DNA of 64,000 nt. It comes from an uncultured Pseudoxanthomonas sp. (GTDB lineage: Bacteria > Pseudomonadota > Gammaproteobacteria > Xanthomonadales > Xanthomonadaceae). Numbering within the stretch: the stretch's first letter is position 1; each line of letters begins with the position of its first letter. The DNA lies in the NCBI GenBank assembly GCA_946479745.1, contig CAMLGZ010000017.1, forward strand, positions 14,437 to 78,436, written 5' to 3'. Below, piece after piece: positions 18,027 through 26,603 of the stretch. The notes beneath the pieces are model-generated. The model was given only the letters and a program-made list of their open reading frames with translations, had not been told where the DNA came from and did not search any database. The translations under genes and the position numbers were made by a program.

Positions 18027-18422
18027 CTAGGGCAACAGGCGCTTCTCCATGCGCAACAGCAGATCGCGCCACGGCGTCAACGCCGTGGCCATGCCCAGCA
18101 ACACGCCAAGCGTATTGGCCAGCGCGTCGACAGGGTCGGAAGAACGGTAGGCGGTGAAACCCTGCGCAATCTCGACGCCGATACCCAGCGCGACCAGACC
18201 CACAGTCGCCACCAGCAATGCACGGCGGCTGCCGAACAACTGCACCGCGGCGGCGGACAGCGCAAAATAGCCGAACAGGTGTTCCAGCTTGTCGCTGTTT
18301 TCCGGTAGCGGCGGCAGCGAATCCAGCGGCACCAGGCAGACCACCACCAACGCCACGATGGCCACGATCCACAGCCCCAGCCACAGTCGTGGCCGGCGCA
18401 GCGGTTTCAGCGCTGCGCTCAC
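18027..18422 (-). CDS. VanZ-family membrane protein
   Basis: The ~131-aa protein has about four hydrophobic segments and the VanZ-like signature DKLEHLFGYFALS in the middle, with GIGVEIAQGFTAYRSSDPVDALANTLGVLLG after it. VanZ-like proteins are small membrane proteins of mostly unknown role; the namesake gives low-level teicoplanin resistance. The GTG at 18422 overlaps the midA TGA (GTGA), suggesting coupling. An in-frame GTG at 18431 is the alternative start. Confidence 0.82.
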   Translation of the reverse strand: MSAALKPLRRPRLWLGLWIVAIVALVVVCLVPLDSLPPLPENSDKLEHLFGYFALSAAAVQLFGSRRALLVATVGLVALGIGVEIAQGFTAYRSSDPVDALANTLGVLLGMATALTPWRDLLLRMEKRLLP

Positions 18423-19600
18423 AGCCGCCACGACAGATCGCCGGACAGGAATGCGGCGCCGAACTCCACGTCACGGGAAAACCCCATGACCTGGAATCTT
18501 TCGCCCATTTCGCTAGGCAAAGTCAGTTGCTTGGCTTCATTGCGCAGGCGCTGCAATTGCGTTTCGGTTGCGCGTGCTTCGGCTTCCTGCAACAGCTGCG
18601 GCAGGCCGTTGCCCAGCAGAAAGCTGGCCTGCGTGCAGTAGCCGGCCAGATCGAAGCCGGCATGCGTACCCGCTTCGGCCAGTGCGGTGAAATCGACCGA
18701 GGCGGTGAGGTCCTGCAAACCCGGCCAGGCATAGAGGTCGTTGTGTGTCTGGTGCCGATAGAACGCGCGCAGCGTGCCTTGGTCGCGTTGCGGCAGGTAA
18801 TACTCGCGGCGCGGATGACCGTAATCGACGAACAGCATCGCGCCGGCCTCCAGACCACCCATGACCGCCTGCACCCAGTAAGGCAGCTGGGGCAGCAGTT
18901 CGGAGCGATAGCCGTCGGGGAAAGAAATGCCCAGGGTGCGCTCGAGATGGCGTACCGCCGCGGCCAGCAGCGCATCGGCGGGCCGGTCGCTGCGCACGAA
19001 ACGCCCATCCTCCCCCAGCGCAACGCCTTCCTCGAATACTTCCCCATCACGCAGGGTGAAGCGCGGGGTCGGCAAGGCGTCGATCACTTCATTGGCGAAC
19101 AGCACTCCGTTCCAGGAATGTTCCGGTGGGCCGTCCAGCCATTCCACCAGAGCGAAGACCGGTGGAATCAGGCTGCGTCCCAGGCGTTCCCGCTGGCGTT
19201 CGCGCAGATCCGCGCTCGGTTCCAGGATCGCGTAGCGCGCGGGCAGCGCATCCATCGCCAGCAGGCGCTTGAGCATGATCTCGGCGAAAGCGCCGCTGCC
19301 GCCGCCGATTTCCAGAAACTCCGCCTCCGGTCCCAGCTGCTGCAGTACCGGGGCCACGGCAGTGGCGAGGCAGCCGGCGAACAGGGGACCAAGCTCGGGC
19401 GCGGTGACGAAATCACCGGCGGCGCCGAATTTGGCGCTGCCTGCGCTGTAGTAGCCCAGCCCGGGCGCGTACAGGCACAGCTCCATGAAACGCGAAAACG
19501 GGATGCCGCCGCCGGATCCGGTAACTTCGCCGCGGATCAACGTCGCCAACCCTTCGCTATGGCGGGCCGCATCCGGATCGGGTGGAGGAAGATCTGACAT
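18419..19600 (-). CDS. MidA/NDUFAF7-type SAM-dependent methyltransferase
   Basis: The 393-aa protein belongs to the COG1565 class I methyltransferases (human NDUFAF7, Dictyostelium MidA), which methylate an arginine of a complex I subunit in mitochondria; the bacterial target is uncertain. Visible motifs are IPFSRFMELCLYAPGLGYYS, GDFVTAPELGPLFAG, the SAM-binding loop FLEIGGGSGAFAEIM, and VDYGHPRREYY. The ATG at 19600 (MSDLPPPDPD) is preferred over an upstream in-frame start at 19630. The stop overlaps the VanZ-like start. Confidence 0.88.
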   Translation of the reverse strand: MSDLPPPDPDAARHSEGLATLIRGEVTGSGGGIPFSRFMELCLYAPGLGYYSAGSAKFGAAGDFVTAPELGPLFAGCLATAVAPVLQQLGPEAEFLEIGGGSGAFAEIMLKRLLAMDALPARYAILEPSADLRERQRERLGRSLIPPVFALVEWLDGPPEHSWNGVLFANEVIDALPTPRFTLRDGEVFEEGVALGEDGRFVRSDRPADALLAAAVRHLERTLGISFPDGYRSELLPQLPYWVQAVMGGLEAGAMLFVDYGHPRREYYLPQRDQGTLRAFYRHQTHNDLYAWPGLQDLTASVDFTALAEAGTHAGFDLAGYCTQASFLLGNGLPQLLQEAEARATETQLQRLRNEAKQLTLPSEMGERFQVMGFSRDVEFGAAFLSGDLSWRL

Positions 19601-19718
19601 GGGACAGGAATGTGAGAGCAAGCGCCACATCTTACGCGGCCGGCGGCAGCGCTAGCCAAGCGCGGATAGCGCGCATAGAATCATTGGTGCACAGCACAAC
19701 GGCAGCACAAACCGCCAC

Positions 19719-20549
19719 ATGACCTATTGCGTCGGCATAGAAACGGACGAAGGCCTGGTCTTCGCGGCGGATACGCGCACCAGCGCCTCCTTCGACGACG
19801 TACGCGTGTACCGCAAGATGCATGTGTTCGAATATCCCGGCGACCGCGTGTTCGTGATCATGTCGGCGGGCAACCTGGCGACCACGCAACTGACTATTTC
19901 CCGGCTGATGCACGATGCCGAGGACCCCGACGCCAAGCGCAGCCTGCGCGCCTTCACCCACTTGTACGAAGTGGCCGAATACGTGGGCGAAGTGCTGGTG
20001 GCCAGCCAGGTCAGGATGGCCGGAGAAGCCCAGCAGAACGGCGTCAGCGTGCAGTCCACCTTGATCCTGGGCGGGCAGATAGCCGGCGAACGGCCGGGCC
20101 TGTACATGGTCTACCCGCTGGGCAACTGCATCGCCACTTCGCCCGAAACGCCCTACCTGCAGATCGGCGAATCGAAGTACGGCAAGCCCATCCTGGACCG
20201 CATCCTGCGCCCGCAGACCACGCTGGAAGATGCCGCGCGCTGCGCGCTGGTGTCGCTGGATTCCACCATCCGTTCGAATCTGTCGGTGGGTTTGCCCATC
20301 GATATCGCCCTGGTCCGAGCGGGCGATCTGAAGATCACCCAGAAGATGCGCATGGAAGGCGATACGCCGCTGTATTCGGAAATCCACGAAACCTGGTCGC
20401 GCAAACTCGAAGCGGCGGTGCACAGCCTGCCGCGGTTCCCATGGGAACCGGCGCTTGCGCCGGAAGAGCGGACCGATGCGCTGCCCCCGCTGCCGCCGCG
20501 TCGCGTGGCGCTGCGGCCCGATCCGGGCGATGCCTCGGGTCAACAGTAG
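19719..20549 (+). CDS. Anbu (bacterial proteasome homologue) peptidase
   Basis: The 276-aa Ntn-hydrolase of the proteasome beta/HslV superfamily begins MTYCVGIETDEGLVFAADTR. Thr2 would become the N-terminal nucleophile after Met removal, and FAADTR is the conserved segment with the catalytic-region Asp. Further blocks are VFVIMSAGNLATTQLTISRL and STLILGGQIAGERPGLYMVYP. A Pro/Arg-rich tail of ~40 residues follows the domain. Anbu forms large ring or lock-washer assemblies, and its natural substrate is unknown. Its classic partners, an alpha-E protein and a circularly permuted ATP-grasp protein, lie immediately downstream on the opposite strand. Confidence 0.92.
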   Translation: MTYCVGIETDEGLVFAADTRTSASFDDVRVYRKMHVFEYPGDRVFVIMSAGNLATTQLTISRLMHDAEDPDAKRSLRAFTHLYEVAEYVGEVLVASQVRMAGEAQQNGVSVQSTLILGGQIAGERPGLYMVYPLGNCIATSPETPYLQIGESKYGKPILDRILRPQTTLEDAARCALVSLDSTIRSNLSVGLPIDIALVRAGDLKITQKMRMEGDTPLYSEIHETWSRKLEAAVHSLPRFPWEPALAPEERTDALPPLPPRRVALRPDPGDASGQQ

Positions 20550-20565
20550 CCCAGCAGCAACCTTT

Positions 20566-20642
20566 GTAGGAGCGGGCCCTGCCCGCGACGCTTTTGCTCT
20601 TGATGGAGAAGAAGAGCGGTCGCGTGCAGGGCCCGCTTCTAC
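20566..20642. repeat. GTAGGAGC-ended palindromic repeat between Anbu and alpha-E genes
   Basis: GTAGGAGCGGGCCCTGCCCG on the left and GCAGGGCCCGCTTCTAC on the right are inverted with minor mismatches. It sits in the 108-bp gap between convergent genes. The arm word is the same as at 6389-6464 and 54592-54656. Confidence 0.82.
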
Positions 20643-20657
20643 ATCCGCACAAGCGAT

Positions 20658-21599
20658 TCAGCCGCGGAAATAGCCATCCGCAAGCGCTGTGTGAAAGGTG
20701 CCCAGGTGCACCTGGATCTCATCCATGAACTCCGCCGGATTCTTCGCCGCCAACGACACCGGATCCGCGTTGCGGATCAGCCCGACCACACGGTTCAGAC
20801 CACGGTCCACGCCGGGACGCGGCGGCATGGCCGGCAGGATGCGTTGCGCGCGGGCCAGACAGAACTGCACGCTGCGCGGGAATTCGTTGTTCTGCAGCAG
20901 AAAACGCAGCGCATGTTCGGCAGTCACGCGCTGGCGGATGTGCCTGCGGTACATCTGGTAGGCCGCCAGCGAGCGCAGCACCGCCATCCACTGCATGTTC
21001 TGGAAAGCCTCGCGGTCCTCTTCGTTGCGCGGCGTCACCAGTCCCGATGCGCCGGCGTCGATGATGCGCGTGGTCATATCGGCTTGTTCTATGGCGGTGC
21101 CCAGACGCAGGAACTGGAAACCGATGTCGCGGCTGACGTTCGCGGTCAGCAAGCCGGAGACCTTCAGGCAGCCGTCGGCGATGCGGGTGATGAACTCCAT
21201 GCGGTAGCGCCGGCTGACGCCGCGTTCGCCATTGGCATCTATGTACAGATACAGGTCGTTGATCGCTTCCCACACCTCGCCCGGCAGAGTATCGCGGATG
21301 CTGCGCAGGATCTCGCGCGCGCCGTCGACCGAGCTGCGCAGCGAGGACGGGTTGCGTTCGTCCAGCAACAGGAAGCGCACCACGTCGGCATCGGCGGCGT
21401 CTTCGCCGGTGCTGGGAAACAGTTCGGCGAAGGGGTCGCCCGCGCCCACCGTATCCACCATCGGCCGCCAGGCGAAACGCACCGAACGCGGCAGATCCAA
21501 TTGCAGCTGGCTACCGACACCAACCAACCGCGCGGTGTTCTCCGCGCGGCGTACGTAGCGGCTGAACCAATAGAGATTGCTGGCGACGCGGGAAAGCAT
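20658..21599 (-). CDS. Alpha-E (DUF403/COG2307) protein of the Anbu system
   Basis: The 313-aa mostly alpha-helical protein starts MLSRVASNLYWFSRYVRRAENTAR (residues 1-24), the hallmark of the alpha-E family, and has FLLLDERNPSSLRSSVDGAREILR and RLGTAIEQADMTTRIID later. Comparative genomics (Iyer and colleagues) places alpha-E with ATP-grasp COG2308 proteins, Anbu and transglutaminase-like proteins in a predicted peptide synthesis/modification system. Its own reaction is not known. Its ATG shares one base with the ATP-grasp stop (TGATG). The open frame upstream inside the ATP-grasp gene is a shadow. Confidence 0.92.
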   Translation of the reverse strand: MLSRVASNLYWFSRYVRRAENTARLVGVGSQLQLDLPRSVRFAWRPMVDTVGAGDPFAELFPSTGEDAADADVVRFLLLDERNPSSLRSSVDGAREILRSIRDTLPGEVWEAINDLYLYIDANGERGVSRRYRMEFITRIADGCLKVSGLLTANVSRDIGFQFLRLGTAIEQADMTTRIIDAGASGLVTPRNEEDREAFQNMQWMAVLRSLAAYQMYRRHIRQRVTAEHALRFLLQNNEFPRSVQFCLARAQRILPAMPPRPGVDRGLNRVVGLIRNADPVSLAAKNPAEFMDEIQVHLGTFHTALADGYFRG

Positions 21600-23047
21600 C
21601 AGTCGGCCTCCTCGTCCAGATCGACGACCCACGTATCCTTCGCCCCGCCGCCCTGCGAGGAATTCACCACCAGCGAACCCTTCTCCATCGCCACGCGCGT
21701 AAGCCCGCCGGTGGTGACGTAGATGTCCTCGCGCGACAGCACGAATGGCCGCAGATCCAGGTGTCGCGGCGAGGGACCGTCGTCGGTGACGATGGGCGCG
21801 GTGGACAGCGACAGCGTGGGTTGCGCCATGTAGTTGCGCGGATCGGCCTCGATCAGTTTCTTGAACTTGTCGCGCTGGCGCTTGGTGGAGCGCGGCCCGA
21901 TCAGCATGCCGTAGCCGCCCGATTCGTTGGCCGGCTTCACCACCAGTTTCTCGATGTTCTCCAACACGTACTTGCGTTCCTTCGCGTTGTGGCAGAGATA
22001 GCTGGGTACGTTGGGCAGGATCGGGTCCTCGTCCAGGTAGTACTTGATCATCTTCGGCACGTAGGCGAACACCACCTTGTCGTCGGCCACGCCTGCCCCT
22101 GGCGCATTGGCCAGCGCCACCTTGCCCGCGCGCCAGCTGCGCATCAGGCCCGGTGCTCCCAACGTGGATTCGGGATGGAACGCCTCCGGATCGATGAACA
22201 GATCGTCCACGCGCCGGTAGATCACATCCACGCGCTGCGCGCCGTACACGGTGCGCATGTAGGTGCAGTCGTCGTCGGCCACGAACAGGTCGTTGCCTTC
22301 CACCAGTTCGATGCCCATCGCCTGGGCCAGATAGGCATGCTCGAAGTACGCACTGTTGAACACGCCCGGAGTGAGCAGGGCGATGGTCGGCGTGTCGCCC
22401 GGCCGCGGTGAAAGAGCGGCCAGTGTGTCGTAGAGCTGCGACGGATATTCGTCCACCGGCAGGATCGAGCTGGTTTCGAACAGTTCCGGGAACACGCGCT
22501 TGGCCACCATGCGGTTTTCCAGCATGTAGGACACGCCGCTGGGGATGCGCAGGTTGTCTTCCAGCGCGTACAAGGTGCCGTCGCCATCGCGCACCAGGTC
22601 CGAGCCGCAGATGTGCGCCCAAACGCCGAGCGGCGGCTTCACGCCTGCGCACTGCGGACGGAAATTGACCGAGTCCTTCAACAGCATCGCCGGGAACACC
22701 TTGTCCTTGACGATCTGCTGCCTGCCGTAGATGTCGCCGATGAAAAGGTTCAGCGCGCGCATGCGCTGCTTGAGTCCGGCTTCGGTACGCACCCATTCGG
22801 TGCGCGGGATCACGCGCGGGATCAGGTCGAACGGCAGCGTGCGATCCACGTTGCGGCCGTCGGTATATACGGTGAAGGTGATGCCCATGACCCGGGCGAT
22901 GACGTCGGCGGCGAGCTGGCGCTCGGCGATCTCGCGGCCGGACAGGCCACCCAGATATTCGACCAGACGGCGCGCCGCCGGTCGTGGCCGACCATCAGCC
23001 TGGATCAGCTCGTCGAAAGTGGTGGTGCGGTACTTCGCCCAGTCCAT
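21599..23047 (-). CDS. Circularly permuted type 2 ATP-grasp protein (COG2308)
   Basis: The 482-aa predicted amidoligase starts MDWAKYRTTTFDELIQADG after a GGAG ribosome site; the open frame extends further upstream but without family sequence. Motifs of the family are GITFTVYTDG, RTLPFDLIPRVI, LALENPxR-like LYALEDNLRIPSGVSY, LTPGVFNSAYFEHAYLA, YRRVDDLFIDP, KLVVKPANESGGYGMLIGP and LSLSTAPIVTDDG. It is predicted to ligate amino acids or peptides using ATP. It is the first gene of the two-gene unit with alpha-E and converges on the Anbu gene. Substrate and product are unknown. Confidence 0.92.
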   Translation of the reverse strand: MDWAKYRTTTFDELIQADGRPRPAARRLVEYLGGLSGREIAERQLAADVIARVMGITFTVYTDGRNVDRTLPFDLIPRVIPRTEWVRTEAGLKQRMRALNLFIGDIYGRQQIVKDKVFPAMLLKDSVNFRPQCAGVKPPLGVWAHICGSDLVRDGDGTLYALEDNLRIPSGVSYMLENRMVAKRVFPELFETSSILPVDEYPSQLYDTLAALSPRPGDTPTIALLTPGVFNSAYFEHAYLAQAMGIELVEGNDLFVADDDCTYMRTVYGAQRVDVIYRRVDDLFIDPEAFHPESTLGAPGLMRSWRAGKVALANAPGAGVADDKVVFAYVPKMIKYYLDEDPILPNVPSYLCHNAKERKYVLENIEKLVVKPANESGGYGMLIGPRSTKRQRDKFKKLIEADPRNYMAQPTLSLSTAPIVTDDGPSPRHLDLRPFVLSREDIYVTTGGLTRVAMEKGSLVVNSSQGGGAKDTWVVDLDEEAD

Positions 23048-23193
23048 TCGCTCCGTCCGTTGTCCTGCGCCGGTGCGTGCGTCCTGGCAGGTGATGCAAT
23101 GCAACATGCCCGGAACCACGATGGCCGTCAAGCATTCGCGCGCCGTACGGGATTGGAGACACAATGCGGTCGGTCTTCAACGTCAGGAATCCC

Positions 23194-23931
23194 ATGTCCC
23201 CGACCTCTGTCGCTCTGATCACCGGCGGCGCCCGCCGTATCGGCGCGGCCATCGCCCGACGCCTGCATGCACAGGGTTACGATCTGGCGTTGCATTACCG
23301 CGGGTCGGCTGCGGAAATGCAGGCGCTGGCGGACGAACTGGAATCGGTGCGCAGCGGCAGCGTGCTCACTCTGCAAGCGGACCTGTCTGAGTTCGACCGC
23401 CTGCCCGAACTCGTGGCCAGGACGGTCGGGCGCTTCGGACGGCTCGATGCGCTGGTGAACAATGCCTCCGCTTTCCAACCGACGGCCATCGGAACCACCA
23501 CGCCGCAGCAGTGGGACGCGCTGTTCGCTTCAAATGCGCGCGCGCCGTTCTTCCTCGCCCAAGCCGCCGCACCGCACCTGAAGGCGTCGCAGGGCGCCAT
23601 CGTCAACCTGGTCGACATCTACGCGGAAAAACCGTTGGCCGGGCACACCGTTTACTGCATGGCCAAGGCGGCCCTGCTGATGGCGACGAAATCGCTGGCG
23701 CTGGAACTGGCGCCGGAAGTGCGCGTCAACGGCGTCGCACCGGGCGCGATTCTGTGGCCGGAGCAGGATCACAGCGATACCGCGAAGCAGACCATGCTCG
23801 GACGCACGCCGCTGGCGCGCACCGGCACGCCGGAGGAGATCGCCGAAGCCGTGCGCTGGTTGTTGCAGGACGCCACCTACACCACCGGCCAGGTGATCCG
23901 CATCGACGGCGGGCGCACGCTCGCCGGGTAG
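23194..23931 (+). CDS. folM: SDR-family pteridine reductase (FolM/PTR1-like)
   Basis: The 245-aa short-chain dehydrogenase has ALITGGARRIGAAIARRLH, where the arginine in GGARRIG fits NADPH-dependent pteridine reductases, then NNASAF, the catalytic Tyr/Lys in VYCMAKAALL and GVAPGAILWPE. Family members reduce dihydrofolate or dihydropterins. Location next to folK and folB supports a folate/pterin role. The ATG at 23194 follows AGGAA; an in-frame ATG at 23164 also has a fair GGAG site, so ten more residues are possible. The TAG stop lies in the first bases of a palindromic repeat. Confidence 0.87.
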   Translation: MSPTSVALITGGARRIGAAIARRLHAQGYDLALHYRGSAAEMQALADELESVRSGSVLTLQADLSEFDRLPELVARTVGRFGRLDALVNNASAFQPTAIGTTTPQQWDALFASNARAPFFLAQAAAPHLKASQGAIVNLVDIYAEKPLAGHTVYCMAKAALLMATKSLALELAPEVRVNGVAPGAILWPEQDHSDTAKQTMLGRTPLARTGTPEEIAEAVRWLLQDATYTTGQVIRIDGGRTLAG

Positions 23932-23983
23932 GAGCGACGTAAGTCGCGAACACGTTCTGCATCGCGACTTACATCGCTCCTAC
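23928..23983. repeat. GTAGGAGC-ended palindromic repeat forming the folM stop
   Basis: GTAGGAGCGACGTAAGTCGC is mirrored by GCGACTTACATCGCTCCTAC around a short 16-nt loop. The TAG at 23929-23931 is the folM stop. The same subtype is at 17938-18003. Confidence 0.85.
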
Positions 23984-23990
23984 AGCGCAT

Positions 23991-24500
23991 CTACAACGCC
24001 AAGTGCGATGAATCGGCGGATATGGCTACTATTTCCAGTGAAACCCCGCGCTCCGGCGACTGTGCCCAGAGCTCGCTCAACGTCTTCTTCGAAACTGGAT
24101 CGACGAAACCAGGCGCGATATCGGCCAGCGGTTTGAGCACGAACGCATGCTTCAACTCCGGGCGCGGGATACGCAGGCTACCCGTCCCTTCGATCACCAG
24201 ATCGTCGTAGAACACGATATCGATATCCAACGGGCGGTCACCGAAGCGCGGGCCGCTGCGGTCGCGCCCGTGCGCCTCCTCCAGGGCATGCAGCCAGTCG
24301 TTGAGCGCATGCACGTCAAGGTCTGATTCGATGATCGCGGCCGCGTTGAGGAAGTCGTGGCCTTCGAAGCCGATCGCGGCAGTACGGTAGACCGGCGACA
24401 GGACCAGCGCGCCGAAGCGCACGCGCAATGCGGACACCGCGGAGGCGAGATTCCTTTCCGCTTCCATGTTGCTGCCTAGGCTGAGATAAGCCTTGCCCAC
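23991..24500 (-). CDS. folK: 2-amino-4-hydroxy-6-hydroxymethyldihydropteridine pyrophosphokinase
   Basis: The 169-aa HPPK transfers pyrophosphate from ATP to hydroxymethyldihydropterin in folate synthesis. It starts at a GTG giving MGKAYLSLGSNM. It contains SPVYRTAAIGFEGHDFLNAA, the magnesium/ATP motif RFGDRPLDIDIVFYDD and IPRPELKHAFVLKPLADIAP, all in usual order and spacing. It lies 21 bp downstream of folB on the same strand, so the two enzymes that follow one another in the pathway are probably co-transcribed. Confidence 0.94.
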   Translation of the reverse strand: MGKAYLSLGSNMEAERNLASAVSALRVRFGALVLSPVYRTAAIGFEGHDFLNAAAIIESDLDVHALNDWLHALEEAHGRDRSGPRFGDRPLDIDIVFYDDLVIEGTGSLRIPRPELKHAFVLKPLADIAPGFVDPVSKKTLSELWAQSPERGVSLEIVAISADSSHLAL

Positions 24501-24521
24501 TACCTTGTCATCCCGAGCACA

Positions 24522-24875
24522 TTATTCCCGCGAGCGCTCGATGATCACGCCCACCGCCACCGCGCCTCGCACCGCACCCGGCTTGCTGAGTTTCAGGCGC
24601 AGCCAGGACACGCCGAATTCTGCCAGCACTATTTCCGCACAGCGCTCGGCCAGCGTTTCCACCAGGCCGTAGTCGGATTGGGAAACGAATTCGATCAACC
24701 GCTTGCTGACCGCCTTGTAGTTGAGCGTATCGGCGATGTCGTCGCTGGCCGCGGGTTTGCGGTTGTCGAAACCCATCTCCAGGTCGAAACGCAGCGTCTG
24801 GCGGATGCGCCGTTCCCAGTCGTAGATGCCGATGAGGGCGTCTATTTCCAGACCTTCTATGAAGACTTTGTCCAT
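24522..24875 (-). CDS. folB: Dihydroneopterin aldolase
   Basis: The 117-aa enzyme converts dihydroneopterin to 6-hydroxymethyldihydropterin and glycolaldehyde, the step before FolK. It starts MDKVFIEGLEIDALIGIYDWERRIRQ, shows DTLNYKAVSKRLIEF and LVETLAERCAEIVL, and ends with the usual strand KLSKPGAVRGAVAVGVIIER. The frame is open upstream, but the ATG at 24875 gives the canonical start. It is transcribed with folK. Confidence 0.93.
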   Translation of the reverse strand: MDKVFIEGLEIDALIGIYDWERRIRQTLRFDLEMGFDNRKPAASDDIADTLNYKAVSKRLIEFVSQSDYGLVETLAERCAEIVLAEFGVSWLRLKLSKPGAVRGAVAVGVIIERSRE

Positions 24876-24925
24876 GGGAAAGCAAGGGAAAATATGAGTG
24901 GGTAAGCGTAACCGCTTTCCTAGGC

Positions 24926-25055
24926 TGTCATCCCAGCGGTTTTCAACGGCCGCATGGCTGGTCAAGCCGGGATCCATTTTGACGTTGCCCGCAGTGGCCG
25001 ACGCTCGCATCGAGAAAGATCAAGATGGATCCCAGCGTTCGCTGGGATGACGACA
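24926..25055. repeat. TGTCATCCCAGCG inverted repeat
   Basis: TGTCATCCCAGCG (24926-24938) is mirrored by CGCTGGGATGACGACA near 25040-25055. The inner parts also match: GGGATCCATTTTGA against CAAGATGGATCCC. It fills the folB-tsaD gap. A partial TGTCATCCCGAGCA also occurs near 24507-24520. Confidence 0.7.
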
Positions 25056-25070
25056 TCTATTTTCCGCGAC

Positions 25071-26123
25071 TTAAGGTTGGAACTCCGGCTTCGTCTCGCC
25101 CACCACCGGCAACGTCGCCATATCCCATCTCGGCGTGACCTTCACCGCAGCGGTTTCGTGCTGCCCCGCCTGTAGGCGCAAGGCACCAGCGAAAGCGATC
25201 ATCGCGCCGTTGTCGGTGCACAACTCCGGGCGCGGGAAGCAGGCGCGGCCGCCGCGCTTGGCGCAGATGTCGTGCAGCTTGGCGCGCAGGCGCTTGTTGG
25301 CGCCCACGCCGCCGGCGATCACCAGGGTGTCGCTGCCTGCCGCCTCCAGCGCGCGCTCGCATTTGATGGCCAAAGTGTCGACCACCGCATCCTCGAAGCC
25401 GCGCGCGATATCGGCGCGGGTGGCATCGGACTGGTCGCTGTCGCGCCAGGCCAGCATCACCTGGGTCTTCAGGCCGCTGAAACTGAAATCCAGGCCGGGC
25501 CGGTCGGTCATTGGCCGGGAGAATTTATAGACGCCCGGGCGGCCGGTCGCCGCCAGCGCCGCCAGCTGCGGCCCGCCGGGATAAGGCAGGCCCATGACCT
25601 TGGCGGTCTTGTCGAAGGCTTCCCCGGCCGCATCGTCCAGGGTTTCCCCCAATAACCGGTAGCTGCCGATGGCATCCACCGCCACCAGTTGGGTATGCCC
25701 GCCTGAAACCAACAGAGCTACGAAGGGCGCTTCGGGCGGGTCGTCTTCCATCAAAGGCGCCAGCAGATGGCCCTCCATGTGGTGCACGGCCACCGCCGGG
25801 ACCTCCAGCGCCCAAGCCAGGGAACGGGCCATCCCCGCCCCGACCAGCAGCGCGCCGACCAGCCCTGGGCCGGCGGTATAGGCCACCCCGTCGAGGTCTT
25901 CGAGCTTCAGATCCGCCTCGGCCAGGGTCTGCCTGACCAACGGCAACAGCTTGCGGACGTGGTCGCGGCTGGCCAGTTCCGGCACCACGCCGCCGTATTC
26001 GGCATGCAGGGCGATCTGGCTGTAGACCGCATGGGCGCGCAGTCCGGCGCTGCCCGTAAGGGCCGTGTCGTAGACGGCCACACCGGTTTCGTCGCAGGAG
26101 GTTTCAATGCCAAGGACGCGCAT
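25071..26123 (-). CDS. tsaD: tRNA N6-adenosine threonylcarbamoyltransferase
   Basis: The 350-aa enzyme completes t6A37 in ANN-decoding tRNAs with TsaB and TsaE. It starts [19 protein letters not shown], has the iron-binding [23 protein letters not shown] and [13 protein letters not shown], and the ASKHA ATP site near [13 protein letters not shown] with [12 protein letters not shown] after it. The ATG at 26123 is preferred to the longer frame up to 26201, which extends into the rpsU promoter region. It is divergent from rpsU, as in many gammaproteobacteria. Confidence 0.96.
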   Translation of the reverse strand: MRVLGIETSCDETGVAVYDTALTGSAGLRAHAVYSQIALHAEYGGVVPELASRDHVRKLLPLVRQTLAEADLKLEDLDGVAYTAGPGLVGALLVGAGMARSLAWALEVPAVAVHHMEGHLLAPLMEDDPPEAPFVALLVSGGHTQLVAVDAIGSYRLLGETLDDAAGEAFDKTAKVMGLPYPGGPQLAALAATGRPGVYKFSRPMTDRPGLDFSFSGLKTQVMLAWRDSDQSDATRADIARGFEDAVVDTLAIKCERALEAAGSDTLVIAGGVGANKRLRAKLHDICAKRGGRACFPRPELCTDNGAMIAFAGALRLQAGQHETAAVKVTPRWDMATLPVVGETKPEFQP

Positions 26124-26248
26124 GGGACTCGAAATGGGGGCTTGTGGGCGGTAATCCAGCGCCCGGGCGGCTTGCAGGCAGCCCCGGGGTGCCGTTATCA
26201 TACGCGGCTCGCCGGGACTGACCCGGTTGTTTGTGTCCCGGAGATTCC

Positions 26249-26464
26249 ATGCCCAGCGTCAAAGTCCGCGAAAACGAGCCTTTTGAGTTTGCTCTGCGTC
26301 GCTTCAAGCGTACCTGCGAAAAAGCCGGTGTTCTGGCCGAAACCCGCAAGCGCGAGTTCTACGAGAAGCCGACCCAGGAACGCAAGCGCAAGGCCGCCGC
26401 TGCGGTGAAGCGTCAGCTGCGTCGCAGCTCGCGCGACGTCACCAAGCGCCAGCGCCTGTACTGA
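26249..26464 (+). CDS. rpsU: 30S ribosomal protein bS21
   Basis: The 71-aa basic protein is the full-length bS21: [20 protein letters not shown] at the start and [13 protein letters not shown] at the end. It binds 16S rRNA in the small subunit and aids mRNA base pairing. CCGGAG lies upstream of the ATG. It heads the conserved rpsU-yqeY-dnaG region. A strong terminator 20 bp after the stop suggests much of its transcription ends before yqeY. Confidence 0.97.
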
Positions 26465-26483
26465 GCCGCGTCGCTTCGCCAGA

Positions 26484-26522
26484 AGCCGGCACGCGCGAGC
26501 GTAGCCGGCTTTTTGTGTTTTT
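26484..26522 (+). terminator. Rho-independent terminator after rpsU
   Basis: AGCCGGC (26484-26490) and GCCGGCT (26504-26510) form the stem, followed by TTTTTGTGTTTTT. Confidence 0.88.
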
Positions 26523-26528
26523 GGGCCC

Positions 26529-26593
26529 GTAGGGCGGGCAGTGCCCGTCCGCGGGGTTCGAGCAAAGAGCATGGCGGGCACTGCCCGCCCTAC
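26529..26593. repeat. GTAGGGCGGGCAGTGCCC palindromic repeat before yqeY
   Basis: GTAGGGCGGGCAGTGCCCG (26529-26547) is mirrored by CGGGCACTGCCCGCCCTAC ending at 26593. It is a relative of the GTAGGAGC family with a different arm word. The yqeY ribosome site (CGGAG) begins directly after it. Confidence 0.82.
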
Positions 26594-26603
26594 GGAGATC
26601 GTC

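Noticed and set aside
20658..22796. 712-aa frame suggesting an ATP-grasp/alpha-E fusion
   Set aside because: The first ~400 residues are an out-of-frame reading of the ATP-grasp gene; the alpha-E domain starts at its own ATG at 21599.
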